A stretch of DNA of 64,000 nt from Brevibacterium atlanticum (GCF_011617245.1 NZ_CP050152.1:3710503-3774502), one strand, 5' to 3'; positions 52,257-61,323 are shown, numbered from the stretch's first letter. A program made the numbers and translations. The notes: generated by a model from the sequence alone, not told the origin.

Positions 52257-52309
52257 CCGATACCCGGACTCCGATACCCGGCCGCCCATCACCTGGCCAC
52301 CCGATACCC
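52257..52309. repeat. Three direct CCGATACCC repeats in a divergent promoter region
   Basis: CCGATACCC occurs at 52257-52265, 52271-52279 and 52301-52309 in the gap between the divergent acyltransferase and nitronate monooxygenase genes (52122-52378). The spacing is 14 and 30 bases. It could be a regulator-binding array, and no gene is seen in this gap. Confidence 0.35.
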
Positions 52310-52378
52310 CGCGGACACGTGCGTGTGAAAATGGCAGTGAGCACGTCCGCCACCGGTCGAACGCTAGGAGAGAGACCC

Positions 52379-53410
52379 ATGACGATCGCCTTCGAGACGA
52401 CGAGCCTGCCAATCATCGGCGCTCCCATGGCCGGCGGGACGACGACGCCCGAACTGACCGAAGCCGTCGCTCGCGCCGGCGGGTTCCCGTTCGTCGCCGG
52501 CGGCTACCTCACCGCAGAGGATCTCGCCCCACTCGTCGGACGCATGCGTGAGACGACGGAGACCTTCGGCGTCAACCTCTTCGCCCCGAATCCCGTCCCG
52601 ATCGATCGCGCGGCCTTCGACGCTTTCGTCTCCGCCCTCGAACCGGCCGCGGCCGCACGGGGAATCACGCTCAACCCCGAACCCGTCGACGATGACGATC
52701 TCTATGCGGAGAAGGTCGACTGGCTCGTCGCGCACCCCGTTCCCTTGGTGTCGACGACGTTCAATCTGCCCACCGCCGAGGTCGTCGACCGTCTCCATGC
52801 CGTCGGTACGCAGGTGGTGGCGACGGTGACGACGGCTGAGGAGGCGCGCACAGCAGCCTCATGCGGTGTCGACGCACTCATCGTCCAAGGTCCGCGTGCC
52901 GGCGGGCACTCGGGAACGGCCGATCCGACCCGGGAGATCGAGGACCGTGCGACTCTCGATCTCCTTCGCGACATCCTCGCCGAGGTGGACCTGCCCGTGG
53001 CAGCCGGAGGCGGAGTCGATAGCGAGGCCATGGTCGCAGAGCTCCTCGACGCCGGGGCGAGCGCCGTCGTCGTCGGGACCCTGCTGCTGCGCTCCGATGA
53101 AGCGGGCACTGCGCCCACGCACCGTACCGCGCTCGCTGCCGATGAGTTCTCACAGACTCAGCTGACCAGGGCTTTCACCGGCCGCCCGGCTCGAGCGCTG
53201 GTCAACGACTTCGTGCGCGAGTTCGACCAGATCGCCGTGGACGCCTACCCGGCGGTCCACCATCTGACGAAGGAGTTCCGCGCTGCGGCGAAGAAGGCGG
53301 ACGACCCGCACGGTCTGCACCTGTGGGCCGGGACCGGTTACCGGAATGCGCGCGAGGGCTCGGCCGAAACGATCATCAAGGACCTCGGCTCCCGCTTCAC
53401 ACGACCCTGA
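52379..53410 (+). CDS. Nitronate monooxygenase (2-nitropropane dioxygenase family)
   Basis: FMN enzyme that oxidatively denitrifies nitronates such as propionate 3-nitronate. It has 343 residues. The TIM barrel shows LPIIGAPMAGGTTTPELTEAVARAGGFPFVAGGYLTAEDL, FGVNLFAP, and the FMN phosphate and catalytic-His region DALIVQGPRAGGHSGT, then PVAAGGGVDSEAMVAELLDAGASAVVVGTLLLRSDEA. The start at 52379 has TAGGAGAG upstream. It is monocistronic and convergent with the response regulator, with a complex hairpin between. Confidence 0.9.
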   Translation: MTIAFETTSLPIIGAPMAGGTTTPELTEAVARAGGFPFVAGGYLTAEDLAPLVGRMRETTETFGVNLFAPNPVPIDRAAFDAFVSALEPAAAARGITLNPEPVDDDDLYAEKVDWLVAHPVPLVSTTFNLPTAEVVDRLHAVGTQVVATVTTAEEARTAASCGVDALIVQGPRAGGHSGTADPTREIEDRATLDLLRDILAEVDLPVAAGGGVDSEAMVAELLDAGASAVVVGTLLLRSDEAGTAPTHRTALAADEFSQTQLTRAFTGRPARALVNDFVREFDQIAVDAYPAVHHLTKEFRAAAKKADDPHGLHLWAGTGYRNAREGSAETIIKDLGSRFTRP

Positions 53411-53457
53411 CCCACGCTCCACCGAGGCACGCTGCCCCTCAGCAGCATTTCATGGCG

Positions 53458-53560
53458 CTTGGGTGGGCATTCTGGTCGGAACGCGAGGCCTTAGGTGGGC
53501 ATTCTGGTCGGGAGGAGTCGCCTCGAATCCGACCATTTCGCCCACCCAAGAGGCCTCGCG
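53458..53560. repeat. Composite hairpin with an 18-bp direct repeat
   Basis: GGTGGGCATTCTGGTCGG occurs at 53462-53479 and 53494-53511. Its near-complement lies at 53529-53547. Outside it, CGCGAGGCCT (53482-53491) pairs exactly with AGGCCTCGCG (53551-53560). The segment can fold into a stem of about 30 bp with a small internal mismatch, and the first repeat copy is a competitor. It sits between the convergent nitronate monooxygenase and response-regulator genes and probably terminates both. Confidence 0.7.
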
Positions 53561-53578
53561 AAGCATCAACGACGCCCC

Positions 53579-54310
53579 TCAGCTCCCGGCGACGACGAGG
53601 CCCGATTCGTACGCGGCGACGACGATCTGGGTGCGGTCGCGCAGGCCGAGCTTTCCAAGGATCCGCGACACGTGGGTCTTCACAGTCTGCTCGGCGAGGA
53701 AGAGCTGATCGGCGATCTCGGAGTTGGCATGGCCCTTCGCGACCAGGGTCATCACGTCGATCTCGCGGTCGGTCAGCTGCCCGAGCACCGCAGTGTCCTT
53801 GGCCACGGTGGGCCCGGCGACGTATTCGGCGATGAGTCGGCGCGTCACCGAGGGCGCGAGCAGCGACTCCCCACCGGCGACGACGCGCACGGCGGTGATG
53901 AGGTCCTCGGCGGTGGCGTCCTTGAGAAGGAATCCGCTGGCCCCAGCCCGCAGTGCGGAGAACACGTATTCGTCGGCATCGAACGTGGTGAGCATGATGA
54001 CGCGCGGGTGCTCGCCGGGCATCGCGAAGATCGCACGGGTGGCGTCGAGGCCGTTGAGCTTGGGCATGCGGATGTCCATGAGGATGACATCGGGATCCGT
54101 GCGGCGGACGAGGTCGACGACGGCCGATCCGTCCTCCGCGCTGCCGACGACCTGCATGTCCGTCTGCGCGTCGAGCAGCGCCCCGAACCCCTGCCGGACC
54201 ATCGCCTGATCGTCGACGATGGCGACCCGGATCGTCGTCGACGACGGTGGAGGAACACTCGCCGAGGCGGCTCCCCCGTTTCCGTCCTGCGTTCCCTCAG
54301 CTTCCGGCAT
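53579..54310 (-). CDS. NarL/LuxR-type response regulator
   Basis: Two-component regulator of 243 residues. After a ~25-residue low-complexity leader, the receiver domain starts IRVAIVDDQAMVRQGF, with the phosphoacceptor Asp in DPDVILMDIRMPKLNGLDATRAI and the Lys in GFLLKDAT. The LuxR HTH reads LTDREIDVMTLVAKGHANSEIADQLFLAEQTVKTHVSRILGKLGLRDR. It is divergent from the DMT transporter/histidine kinase pair, whose kinase is its likely partner. The ATG is six bases after TAGGTT, which suggests a leaderless mRNA. Confidence 0.92.
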   Translation of the reverse strand: MPEAEGTQDGNGGAASASVPPPSSTTIRVAIVDDQAMVRQGFGALLDAQTDMQVVGSAEDGSAVVDLVRRTDPDVILMDIRMPKLNGLDATRAIFAMPGEHPRVIMLTTFDADEYVFSALRAGASGFLLKDATAEDLITAVRVVAGGESLLAPSVTRRLIAEYVAGPTVAKDTAVLGQLTDREIDVMTLVAKGHANSEIADQLFLAEQTVKTHVSRILGKLGLRDRTQIVVAAYESGLVVAGS

Positions 54311-54478
54311 GGTCCCAACCTACCCGAACCACGGGCGCCGTCGCCCGCATAACATGCGAGAATACGGTCCCCGCGCCACCGGAACCGTGATTTTCACCCT
54401 CAGGTAGCACCCCGGCCCAGGCACTTTCACCCGTTCGTATGATGTGCACCGGCAGGCCTGCTCCTTAGCGTGATCCCC

Positions 54479-55393
54479 ATGATCATCACCGCCATCGTCC
54501 TCGCCACCGCAGCGGCGTTCTGCCTGGCCCTGGGCACACACTTCCAACAGCACGCTGTGGCCGCCATGGCCCCGGGCCTGCGTCGCCGAGCCACGTGGGT
54601 CGCCGGCCTCGGACTCATGGGGCTGGTCACCGTGCTCAACGTCATCGCCCTCGGGCTCGGCCCGGTCGCGATCGTTCAGCCCATCGGTGCGGTCTCCCTC
54701 GTCTTCGCGGCCCTCATCGGCAGGCGGTTCTTCGGGCTGCGCCTCGGCGCCCCGCTGCTCATCAGCATCGCGATCACCCTGTTCGGCGTGTTCTCGTTCG
54801 TGGCCACCTCGGCGCGGCACTCCCACGACATCGTCTCCACGGACCAGTCGGTGACGTGGCTGCTCGCGGTGCTCATCGCCCTCAGCGTCTTCGCGGGCCT
54901 GTTCTCGATCAGCTCCGCCGGGCACATTCCGCGCGTCGTGATGACCGGCATCGTCTTCGGCACCGTCGCCGCGGCCACGCACGTGCTCGCCCGCGCGGTC
55001 GTCGTCGCCGGGCTGTCCGGTCTCGATGCCTGGGGAATGCGGTGGTGGCTGCTGCTGGCAGCGGTCGGGGCAGCCTCGGCGGCGGGGTTCTGGCTCGTCC
55101 AGACCGCCTACGCCTGCGGACCCGCCGAGACTGTGCTCGCCGGGCTCACGGTCATCGATCCGATCGTCGCGGTGATCATCGGCGCCGCCTTCTTCGGCGA
55201 ATACGCAGGCCTCACCACGCTGGCCGTCGCCGGGCTGCTCGTCTCCGCCGGCATCGGCGTCGGCGGCGTGTGGATGCTCTCACGCTTCCATCCGAAGGTC
55301 ATCGACTCCTCCGGTCACGCACGCGCGACCGAACCGACACGCACACACCCATCGCCCTCAGCCGCACCTGCCCACCAAGGAGTCCAGTCATGA
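54479..55393 (+). CDS. DMT-type multidrug/metabolite transporter
   Basis: Membrane protein of 304 residues with about nine to ten helices and two related halves, of the drug/metabolite transporter superfamily. LGLGPVAIVQPIGAVSLVFAALIGRRFFG and GPAETVLAGLTVIDPIVAVIIGAAFFGEYAG are the paired EamA-like segments. The start could be GTG 54470 or ATG 54479. TAGCGT seven bases before the latter favours it. The stop overlaps the kinase ATG (ATGA), so transporter and kinase are coupled, and the transporter may act in sensing or in export of the sensed compound (inferred). Confidence 0.83.
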   Translation: MIITAIVLATAAAFCLALGTHFQQHAVAAMAPGLRRRATWVAGLGLMGLVTVLNVIALGLGPVAIVQPIGAVSLVFAALIGRRFFGLRLGAPLLISIAITLFGVFSFVATSARHSHDIVSTDQSVTWLLAVLIALSVFAGLFSISSAGHIPRVVMTGIVFGTVAAATHVLARAVVVAGLSGLDAWGMRWWLLLAAVGAASAAGFWLVQTAYACGPAETVLAGLTVIDPIVAVIIGAAFFGEYAGLTTLAVAGLLVSAGIGVGGVWMLSRFHPKVIDSSGHARATEPTRTHPSPSAAPAHQGVQS

Positions 55394-57420
55394 ACAATTC
55401 CCCCACCCCGACAGCTGTGTCCTCCGCCATCGGCACACCCCAGCCCACGACCCCGTACTCTGAAGAGGTGCCCCGCCCAGCAGAGCCACAGCCGACAGGT
55501 CCGCCCGACGGACCGTCGACGCCGACCCGCGCGACCCGGGAGCGGTCCTGGTGGGATCGACTGCGGCACAATCTCGGTCGCGATGCCGGGCTCGTCGCAC
55601 CCGGCCTGTTCATCTCCCTCATCGCAGTCCCGGCACTCATCGCTTTGTTCTCGGTCTCGATCGCCACAGTGATCGTCTGGGTCGGCGCCCTCCTCCTGCC
55701 GCTGACGCTCACCGTCGCCCGCGCATTCGGCAACCTCTCCCGAGCGCGCACCCGTGCCTGGGGTGCGCCCATCGCCGAGGCGGCTCCCCGTCACCGCGGA
55801 CACGGACTCCGCTGGTGGCTGGCTCCCCTGCGTGATACTCGTGCCTGGTTGGATCTGCTCTTCGAGGCCGTGTTCGCCCTGCCGATCCGGCTCCTCACGT
55901 TCTCCGTCGCCGCCGCGTGGTTCTTCGGCGGACTCGGCGGTGCCACGTTCTTCGTCTGGGGCCGGTTCCTGCCCGAAGACGGTGGGGACACGGTCGATTG
56001 GGTCGTGGCGTGGGTGACGGGCTCCCCGGTTACGGATCTCGGCTTCTCCGCCGAGGCAACCTTCCAGTTCGTCGTCGGACTCATCCTTCTCCTCTCCTTC
56101 CCCTTCCTCCTCCATGCCCTGGCTCTGTTCGAGATCGTGACGATCCGCGCGGCCCTGTCCGCCGACACGACCGAGGCGCACTCGAATACTAGCCCCGGCA
56201 TCGCAGCGGCCGAGGCGCCTGCGTCTTCGAGCCCTCGCATGTTCGCGTCGACCACCGGAGGTCTGGGCTGGTTCTGGCTGGTCGCGGGATTCGTCGGGAT
56301 CGCGCTCGTCGCGATCTCCTGGCCGGTGACGACGGTGCTCTACGACGTGCCGACGGTCTTCGCGATGCTCATCGCCCTCTCTCAGAGTGCCGCCCTCGTC
56401 CTCGCCGTCCGGTGGCCCACCATCGCGATCGGACTCGGGCTCGCAGCTCAGATCGCGGGCATCGCGCTCACCTCGGGAACTTCGGGTGAGGTCTGGCCGT
56501 TCACCGTCACCTCGCTGCTGGCGCTGGTCTTCCTCCACCTCACCATCGGACTGCGGCACGGTTGGATCCGGCTGGTGGCCCTGTGGACGCTCAGCGCCGT
56601 CATCGGGGTGCTTGCGCTCATCCTGCCGCACGCCGGCGGGTTCGCAGGTGCCCTGACCAATGTCATCACCACAATGTCGATCGCGGCGGGTGCCGGGCTC
56701 ATCGGCGTCATCGGCAACCTTCTCATCCAGGGTCGCCGTCAGCTCGAGACCGAACGCGAGCTCAGCGCCGCCGAGCTGGCCAAACGCCAGGAGCTCGAGG
56801 AGCGCAACCGGATCGCGCAGGAGCTCCACGACGTCGTCGCGCACAGCATGTCGGTCATCAGCGTGCAGGCGACAACGGCGAAGTACCGTCTGCCCGGGCT
56901 CGATGAGCGCAGCCTCGGCGAATTCGACTCGATGGCCTCATCGGCCAGGCAGGCACTCACGGAGATGCGGGGTCTGCTCGCGATCCTCCGTGGCGGTCGG
57001 AACGCTGACCTCGCGCCGCAGCCGAGTCTCGAGGACATTCCCGCGCTCGTCGACGTCACGCGCGGGTCGGGGGCGCGCGTCGATCTCGACTTCCCCGACG
57101 ATGTACCCGTCCTCTCCCCCACCTCGAGCCTGACGGCCTTCCGCGTCGTCCAGGAGAGCCTGTCGAATGCTCTGCGCCATGCGGCCGGGGCCGCAGTGTC
57201 GGTCACCATCGCCCAGGTCGAACAGCGCGTGGAGATCACCGTGGTCAATGGCGCTCCCGACGCCGAGGCGGCCACGGTCGCTGGAGCGAAGAGCCACCTC
57301 GGCGGAGGATTCGGGCTCAAGGGAATGCGCGAGCGCGTCGAAGCACTGGGCGGCACCCTGCAGGTCGGACCGACCGACAACGGGGGTTTCGAGGTCAGGG
57401 TGTCACTGCCGCTGGACTGA
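55390..57420 (+). CDS. Sensor histidine kinase (HisKA_3/DesK type), multi-helix sensor
   Basis: Membrane kinase of 676 residues. A Pro/Thr-rich leader (1-50) is followed by about ten helices in two groups (about 65-280 and 300-460). The dimerisation box EERNRIAQELHDVVAHSMSVISVQATTAKYRL holds the phosphoacceptor His. The GHKL ATPase domain follows, with FRVVQESLSNALRHAAG (N box) and GGGFGLKGMRERVEALGGTLQVGP. It overlaps the DMT transporter by four bases. The response regulator across the shared promoter (53579-54310) is the probable partner. Confidence 0.9.
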   Translation: MNNSPTPTAVSSAIGTPQPTTPYSEEVPRPAEPQPTGPPDGPSTPTRATRERSWWDRLRHNLGRDAGLVAPGLFISLIAVPALIALFSVSIATVIVWVGALLLPLTLTVARAFGNLSRARTRAWGAPIAEAAPRHRGHGLRWWLAPLRDTRAWLDLLFEAVFALPIRLLTFSVAAAWFFGGLGGATFFVWGRFLPEDGGDTVDWVVAWVTGSPVTDLGFSAEATFQFVVGLILLLSFPFLLHALALFEIVTIRAALSADTTEAHSNTSPGIAAAEAPASSSPRMFASTTGGLGWFWLVAGFVGIALVAISWPVTTVLYDVPTVFAMLIALSQSAALVLAVRWPTIAIGLGLAAQIAGIALTSGTSGEVWPFTVTSLLALVFLHLTIGLRHGWIRLVALWTLSAVIGVLALILPHAGGFAGALTNVITTMSIAAGAGLIGVIGNLLIQGRRQLETERELSAAELAKRQELEERNRIAQELHDVVAHSMSVISVQATTAKYRLPGLDERSLGEFDSMASSARQALTEMRGLLAILRGGRNADLAPQPSLEDIPALVDVTRGSGARVDLDFPDDVPVLSPTSSLTAFRVVQESLSNALRHAAGAAVSVTIAQVEQRVEITVVNGAPDAEAATVAGAKSHLGGGFGLKGMRERVEALGGTLQVGPTDNGGFEVRVSLPLD

Positions 57421-57505
57421 GCAACCGCGCAAGAGCGGAGCTTCGATGGCATAATCGGTCAAGGATCCCTGCCGTCTGAAGTCCCCTCCGGAAGGTGCAG
57501 AAACA

Positions 57506-58519
57506 GTGACTCACTCATCCCCACCGTCGCCGTCTGGTCCGTCCGCGCCGCTGCCCGAACCCACGGTGCAGGAGCAGTCCCGGTTCGTCCGGGATCTGCG
57601 GCGCACGATCGCCATCGTCATTGTCGTGGCCTTCAGCGTGGCTGCGATCGGCGGAATCATCGTCATGCTCGGCGATATCGACTCCGAGGCGACGTTCCAG
57701 GTCATCGGCACGACGTCAGCGACCGGCGCGTGCAGCGTCGCCGCCTTCTGCGGGGCGGCGCTCATCGGTCGGCGAGCCCAATGGTTCGGCAGCGTCACGA
57801 TCCTGCTGGCGCTCGTCACTCTCGTGGTGAGCCTTCTGTTCATCTGGGGCGATCCTTACGGGTGGGATGACCCGATCGGCTCCACCGGCATGACCATCGT
57901 CGATGTCCTTTACCAGACCCTCTTGTCGATCGTGCTCGTCACCGCCGTCGCTTCGGTCGCTTCGCTCATTCTGCTGTTGGTGCCCCGATCGTGGGTGGTG
58001 CGGATCGGGCTGCCGATCACGCTCTGCTTCCTCGCGCTCGGCACCTGTCTGGTTCTCGTCACGATCTGGATGGAGGGAGCGTGGCAGCACGACTGGCTGA
58101 CCCGCCTCAACGGCATCGTGTGGATCCTCGCCGCGCTCGGCGTGGTCGTCGTGCCCCTGACATCGCTGCTGCTCAAGGCGGGCTCGAAACCGGAGGCTGC
58201 GAGCGCTGCGGCGGCGGCATCAGCGGACACTGCTGCGGCACCGGCAGAAACGGACGAGGCGCCCGCGGCTGACAGTAAGGGGCCGGTCGCGGACACCTCC
58301 CCTGACAGCGAGGAGCCGGCCACGAGCGCTTCCCCGGCCAGCACGAGGCCGGTCGGCCCGACGCTGTCGCCCTCCACCGTCGACCGCCTCGAAGCAGCTG
58401 CGCGAGCCGAGGGGATCACGGCCGACGAACTCGTCGACCGCCTGCTGGTCGGCGACTCGCAGGGTGGTGCGGACATCCCGACGGCGCCCGATGACTCTTC
58501 GATCAGGACGTCCGAATAG
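57506..58519 (+). CDS. Hypothetical membrane protein
   Basis: Unrecognised protein of 337 residues with a GTG start. Five membrane helices are visible: IAIVIVVAFSVAAIGGIIVML, a second near 75-95, ILLALVTLVVSLLFIW, TLLSIVLVTAVASVASLILLLV and the pair around 180-230. The C-terminal ~100 residues are a Pro/Ala/Ser/Thr linker ending in a short helical motif STVDRLEAAARAEGITADELVDRLL, which resembles a ribbon-helix-helix-like tail. It lies between two kinase genes on the same strand, 85 bases after one and 55 bases before the other, so an accessory role in signalling is possible but unproven. Confidence 0.7.
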   Translation: MTHSSPPSPSGPSAPLPEPTVQEQSRFVRDLRRTIAIVIVVAFSVAAIGGIIVMLGDIDSEATFQVIGTTSATGACSVAAFCGAALIGRRAQWFGSVTILLALVTLVVSLLFIWGDPYGWDDPIGSTGMTIVDVLYQTLLSIVLVTAVASVASLILLLVPRSWVVRIGLPITLCFLALGTCLVLVTIWMEGAWQHDWLTRLNGIVWILAALGVVVVPLTSLLLKAGSKPEAASAAAAASADTAAAPAETDEAPAADSKGPVADTSPDSEEPATSASPASTRPVGPTLSPSTVDRLEAAARAEGITADELVDRLLVGDSQGGADIPTAPDDSSIRTSE

Positions 58520-58573
58520 GAATCATCCTTTCGGACGACAGCCTCGGCGCCACCGCCCGGGTAGGGTCGAAGG

Positions 58574-59923
58574 GTGACACTTCGCCCCGCCCGTCGCCCG
58601 CTTGCGCATGCCCTCATATGGACCGGCATCGCCGCTGTCCTCGGTGCGCTCCTGCTCGTCACCGTCGTCGGGACCGGACGGCCGGGCATCGACAGTCCAG
58701 CACCCCAGGATGATGCGCTCTTCTTCGAGCTCCTCGTCCATTTCGTCTGCGGCTTCATCGGTCTCGTCTGCCTGCCCGTCGTCCTCTTCTTCGACGGACG
58801 CCGGATCCCACGCAAGCAGCTGCGACCGAAGGTCCTCGCCGCGGAGAAGCTGCGCGAGTTCCTCACCGTCACTGGCCACGGGGGTGAGGAGTTCCTCGCC
58901 TCCGACGGGTCCGTCGAATCACTCCAGCGCCGCCCGGGAGGGTGGGTCCCCGTCACCGTCGGCATCATCGGGATCCTCCTCGGCACGCTCAGCGTCCTCG
59001 GCGCGTTCGCCGCCTCGTTCATGCTCGTGTCCTTGGCGGCCAGGCGCAGCTGGGTACTCGACTTCGTCGCCCTCGCCGCCACCCTTGCCTCATTCTCGGC
59101 GACCTACGTCCTCACTCCGAAAGCGGCGGGAACCTTCGACCTTCCCGTGTTCGTCTTCGGCGGCGTCATCTATGCCGTCATCGTCATCATCGGCGTCATC
59201 CGCGGGTCCCGTGAGCAGGGCTTCATCGACTCCGCCGCCCAGACCCTGCTGCGCGAACGCTCCCGACAAGATCGCGCCATCGCCGAGGTCCGTCGCGGCA
59301 TCGCCCGCGACATGCACGACTCCCTCTCCCATCACCTCTCCGTCATCGCGATGTACTCCGGCGCCCTGTCGGTGCGGCAGGACCTCGACCCTGACGAGGT
59401 GCGGCAGAACGCCCGCCTCATCGCCGATGCCGCCCGCCGCTCCGGTGTCGAACTCCGCGAAGTGCTGACCATGCTCCGCAGCGACGATCAGGGCACAGTG
59501 ATCGATCCCGACATCGACCGCCTCATCGCCGGTCGTGGCGACACCGTGGAACTGCGCTACCTCGATCCCGTCGATTCGTCCATGCTCAAGCAGTGTGGGG
59601 CACTCGAGCGCACGACGGTCTACCGCTTCGTTCAGGAGGCGATCACGAACACGGTCAAACATGCTCCCGGCCGGAAGGTGACCATCACGGTCGGAATCGA
59701 TGCGGACGAGAGGACCCTCGAACTCGTGGCGAGCAATCCGTACACGGGCTTGGCCCCGGCCTTCCGCGCCGGCGCGCAGCAGCTCGTGTCGGGGTCCGGT
59801 CTGGGGCTGCTCGGCCTGCGCGAGAGGATGGAGGCTATGGGCGGGGATCTCACCGTGACTACCACCCCCGAGTTCACACTCCGCGCCCGCATCCCCATCA
59901 CTCCGGCAGAGGAGAGACCATGA
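58574..59923 (+). CDS. Sensor histidine kinase (HisKA_3/DesK type)
   Basis: Membrane kinase of 449 residues with a GTG start. Helices lie near 14-36, 55-80, 125-150, 155-180 and 190-210. The phosphoacceptor box is AEVRRGIARDMHDSLSHHLSVIAMYSGAL, followed by the GHKL domain with FVQEAITNTVKHAPGRKVTITV and GSGLGLLGLRERMEAMGGDLTV. TAGGGT stands exactly six bases before the GTG, with no separate ribosome site, so the mRNA is probably leaderless. It overlaps the response-regulator start by four bases. Confidence 0.92.
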   Translation: MTLRPARRPLAHALIWTGIAAVLGALLLVTVVGTGRPGIDSPAPQDDALFFELLVHFVCGFIGLVCLPVVLFFDGRRIPRKQLRPKVLAAEKLREFLTVTGHGGEEFLASDGSVESLQRRPGGWVPVTVGIIGILLGTLSVLGAFAASFMLVSLAARRSWVLDFVALAATLASFSATYVLTPKAAGTFDLPVFVFGGVIYAVIVIIGVIRGSREQGFIDSAAQTLLRERSRQDRAIAEVRRGIARDMHDSLSHHLSVIAMYSGALSVRQDLDPDEVRQNARLIADAARRSGVELREVLTMLRSDDQGTVIDPDIDRLIAGRGDTVELRYLDPVDSSMLKQCGALERTTVYRFVQEAITNTVKHAPGRKVTITVGIDADERTLELVASNPYTGLAPAFRAGAQQLVSGSGLGLLGLRERMEAMGGDLTVTTTPEFTLRARIPITPAEERP

Positions 59924-60552
59924 CGATCCGTGTGATCATCGCCGACGACGAATCGCTCATGCGATCGGGGCTCAAGCTCCTCCTCGGTGCGGCGAACGAT
60001 ATCGAGGTCATCGCCGAGGCGGCCGACGGTTCCGAAGCCATCGACCTCGCCCGCGAGCTGAGTCCCGACCTCGTGCTCATGGACATCCGGATGCCGGTCG
60101 TCGACGGCCTCGAAGCGGCGCAGACCCTGTTAAGCGATCCCGATCATCCGCAGGTGCTCATGCTCACTGCCTTCGGCACCGACGATTTCATCCACCGCGC
60201 CCTGCAGTCCGGGGCGGCCGGCTACATCCTCAAGGACACCCCGCCCGAGGACCTCATCAATGCCGTCCGGGCGGCTGCCGACGGTACCCGGACCCTGTCG
60301 ACATCGGCCCTGGAGACGCTGCTGAGCTCACGTCCGACCACCTCGGCGCCGGTGCCGGATCCGCTCGTGTCGCTGTCGGACCGGGAGCGGGAGATCGCCG
60401 AGGCGGTCGCGCAGGGGATGACGAACGCACAGGTGGCCAGGGCACTGTTCGTGTCGACGGCGACCGTGAAGACCCATCTGGCGCGCATCTTCGACAAGCT
60501 CGAGGTGAGCTCGCGGGTGCAGCTGGCGCTGCTCGTCAACGAAAAGCGTTGA
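59920..60552 (+). CDS. NarL/LuxR-type response regulator
   Basis: Partner regulator of the kinase just upstream, 210 residues. The receiver opens MTIRVIIADDESLMRSGLKLLL, with the phosphoacceptor Asp in DLVLMDIRMPVVDGLEAAQTLL and the Lys in GYILKDTPPEDL. The C-terminal HTH reads LSDREREIAEAVAQGMTNAQVARALFVSTATVKTHLARIFDKLEV. The ATG overlaps the kinase stop (ATGA) and also has GGAGAG upstream. It converges on the SDR gene with only nine bases between stops. Confidence 0.93.
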   Translation: MTIRVIIADDESLMRSGLKLLLGAANDIEVIAEAADGSEAIDLARELSPDLVLMDIRMPVVDGLEAAQTLLSDPDHPQVLMLTAFGTDDFIHRALQSGAAGYILKDTPPEDLINAVRAAADGTRTLSTSALETLLSSRPTTSAPVPDPLVSLSDREREIAEAVAQGMTNAQVARALFVSTATVKTHLARIFDKLEVSSRVQLALLVNEKR

Positions 60553-60561
60553 ACCTGAAAA

Positions 60562-61323
60562 TCATTTCGGGGCCATGCGGATCGCGCCGTCGAGGCGGAT
60601 GGTCTCACCGTTGAGCATCGGGTTGGCGACGATCGATTCGACGAGCTGAGCGTATTCGGTCGGCTTGCCCAAGCGGGCAGGGTGGGGCACGGATTTGCCG
60701 AGGGATTCCTGCGCCTCGGCGGGCAGTCCTGCCATCATCGGGGTCTCGAAGATGCCGGGGGCGATCGTGACGACGCGGATGAGGGAGGCGGCGAGCTCAC
60801 GGGCCATCGGGAGGGTCACCGCAGCCACCGCGCCCTTCGATGCGGAGTAGGCGATCTGACCGATCTGTCCGTCGAAGGCCGCGACCGAGGCGGTGTTGAC
60901 GATGACTCCGCGCTCTTCACCATCCGCTTCCTGCTGCTGCATCGCGGCAGCGGCCAGGCGGCAGACGTTGACGGTGCCGACGATGTTGATGTTCAGCACC
61001 TTCTGGAAGGCATCGAGGGGCAGCGGACCTTTGCGCGAGACGAGTTTGCCGGGTGTGGCCACACCCGCGCAGTTGACGACGACGCGCAGGTCGCCGAGCC
61101 CGGTCGCGGTGTCGACCGCGGCCTGAACCTGCTCTTCGTTCGTGACGTCGGCGGTGACGAAGTGGGCGGCGTCGCCGAGTTCGGCGGCGACCTGCTGCCC
61201 CACCTCGGCGTTGAGATCGACCATGACGACCTGGGCACCGGCGGCCAGGAGTCGTTCGGTAGTGGCGCGGCCGAGCCCGGAGGCTCCGCCGGTGACGAGG
61301 GCGACTGAGTTGGTGAGATCCAT
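60562..61323 (-). CDS. Short-chain dehydrogenase (3-hydroxyacyl-CoA dehydrogenase type 2-like)
   Basis: NAD(P)-dependent SDR of 253 residues. The Rossmann motif ALVTGGASGLGRATTERLL, NCAGVATPGK (NAG motif) and the catalytic Ser/Tyr/Lys in VNTASVAAFDGQIGQIAYSASKGAV are all present. The sequence pattern and the C-terminal GLPAEAQESLGKSVPHPARLGKPTEYAQLV closely follow the HSD10/2-methyl-3-hydroxybutyryl-CoA dehydrogenase branch, suggesting a role in fatty acid or isoleucine breakdown. The start at MDLTNS has GAAGGA upstream. An ATG five codons further up has no site. Confidence 0.88.
   Translation of the reverse strand: MDLTNSVALVTGGASGLGRATTERLLAAGAQVVMVDLNAEVGQQVAAELGDAAHFVTADVTNEEQVQAAVDTATGLGDLRVVVNCAGVATPGKLVSRKGPLPLDAFQKVLNINIVGTVNVCRLAAAAMQQQEADGEERGVIVNTASVAAFDGQIGQIAYSASKGAVAAVTLPMARELAASLIRVVTIAPGIFETPMMAGLPAEAQESLGKSVPHPARLGKPTEYAQLVESIVANPMLNGETIRLDGAIRMAPK

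Noticed and set aside
54595-55389. Upstream extension of the histidine kinase frame through the DMT gene
   Set aside because: The extension is Arg/His-rich shadow of the DMT gene. The ATG at 55390 overlaps the DMT stop in the usual ATGA manner.
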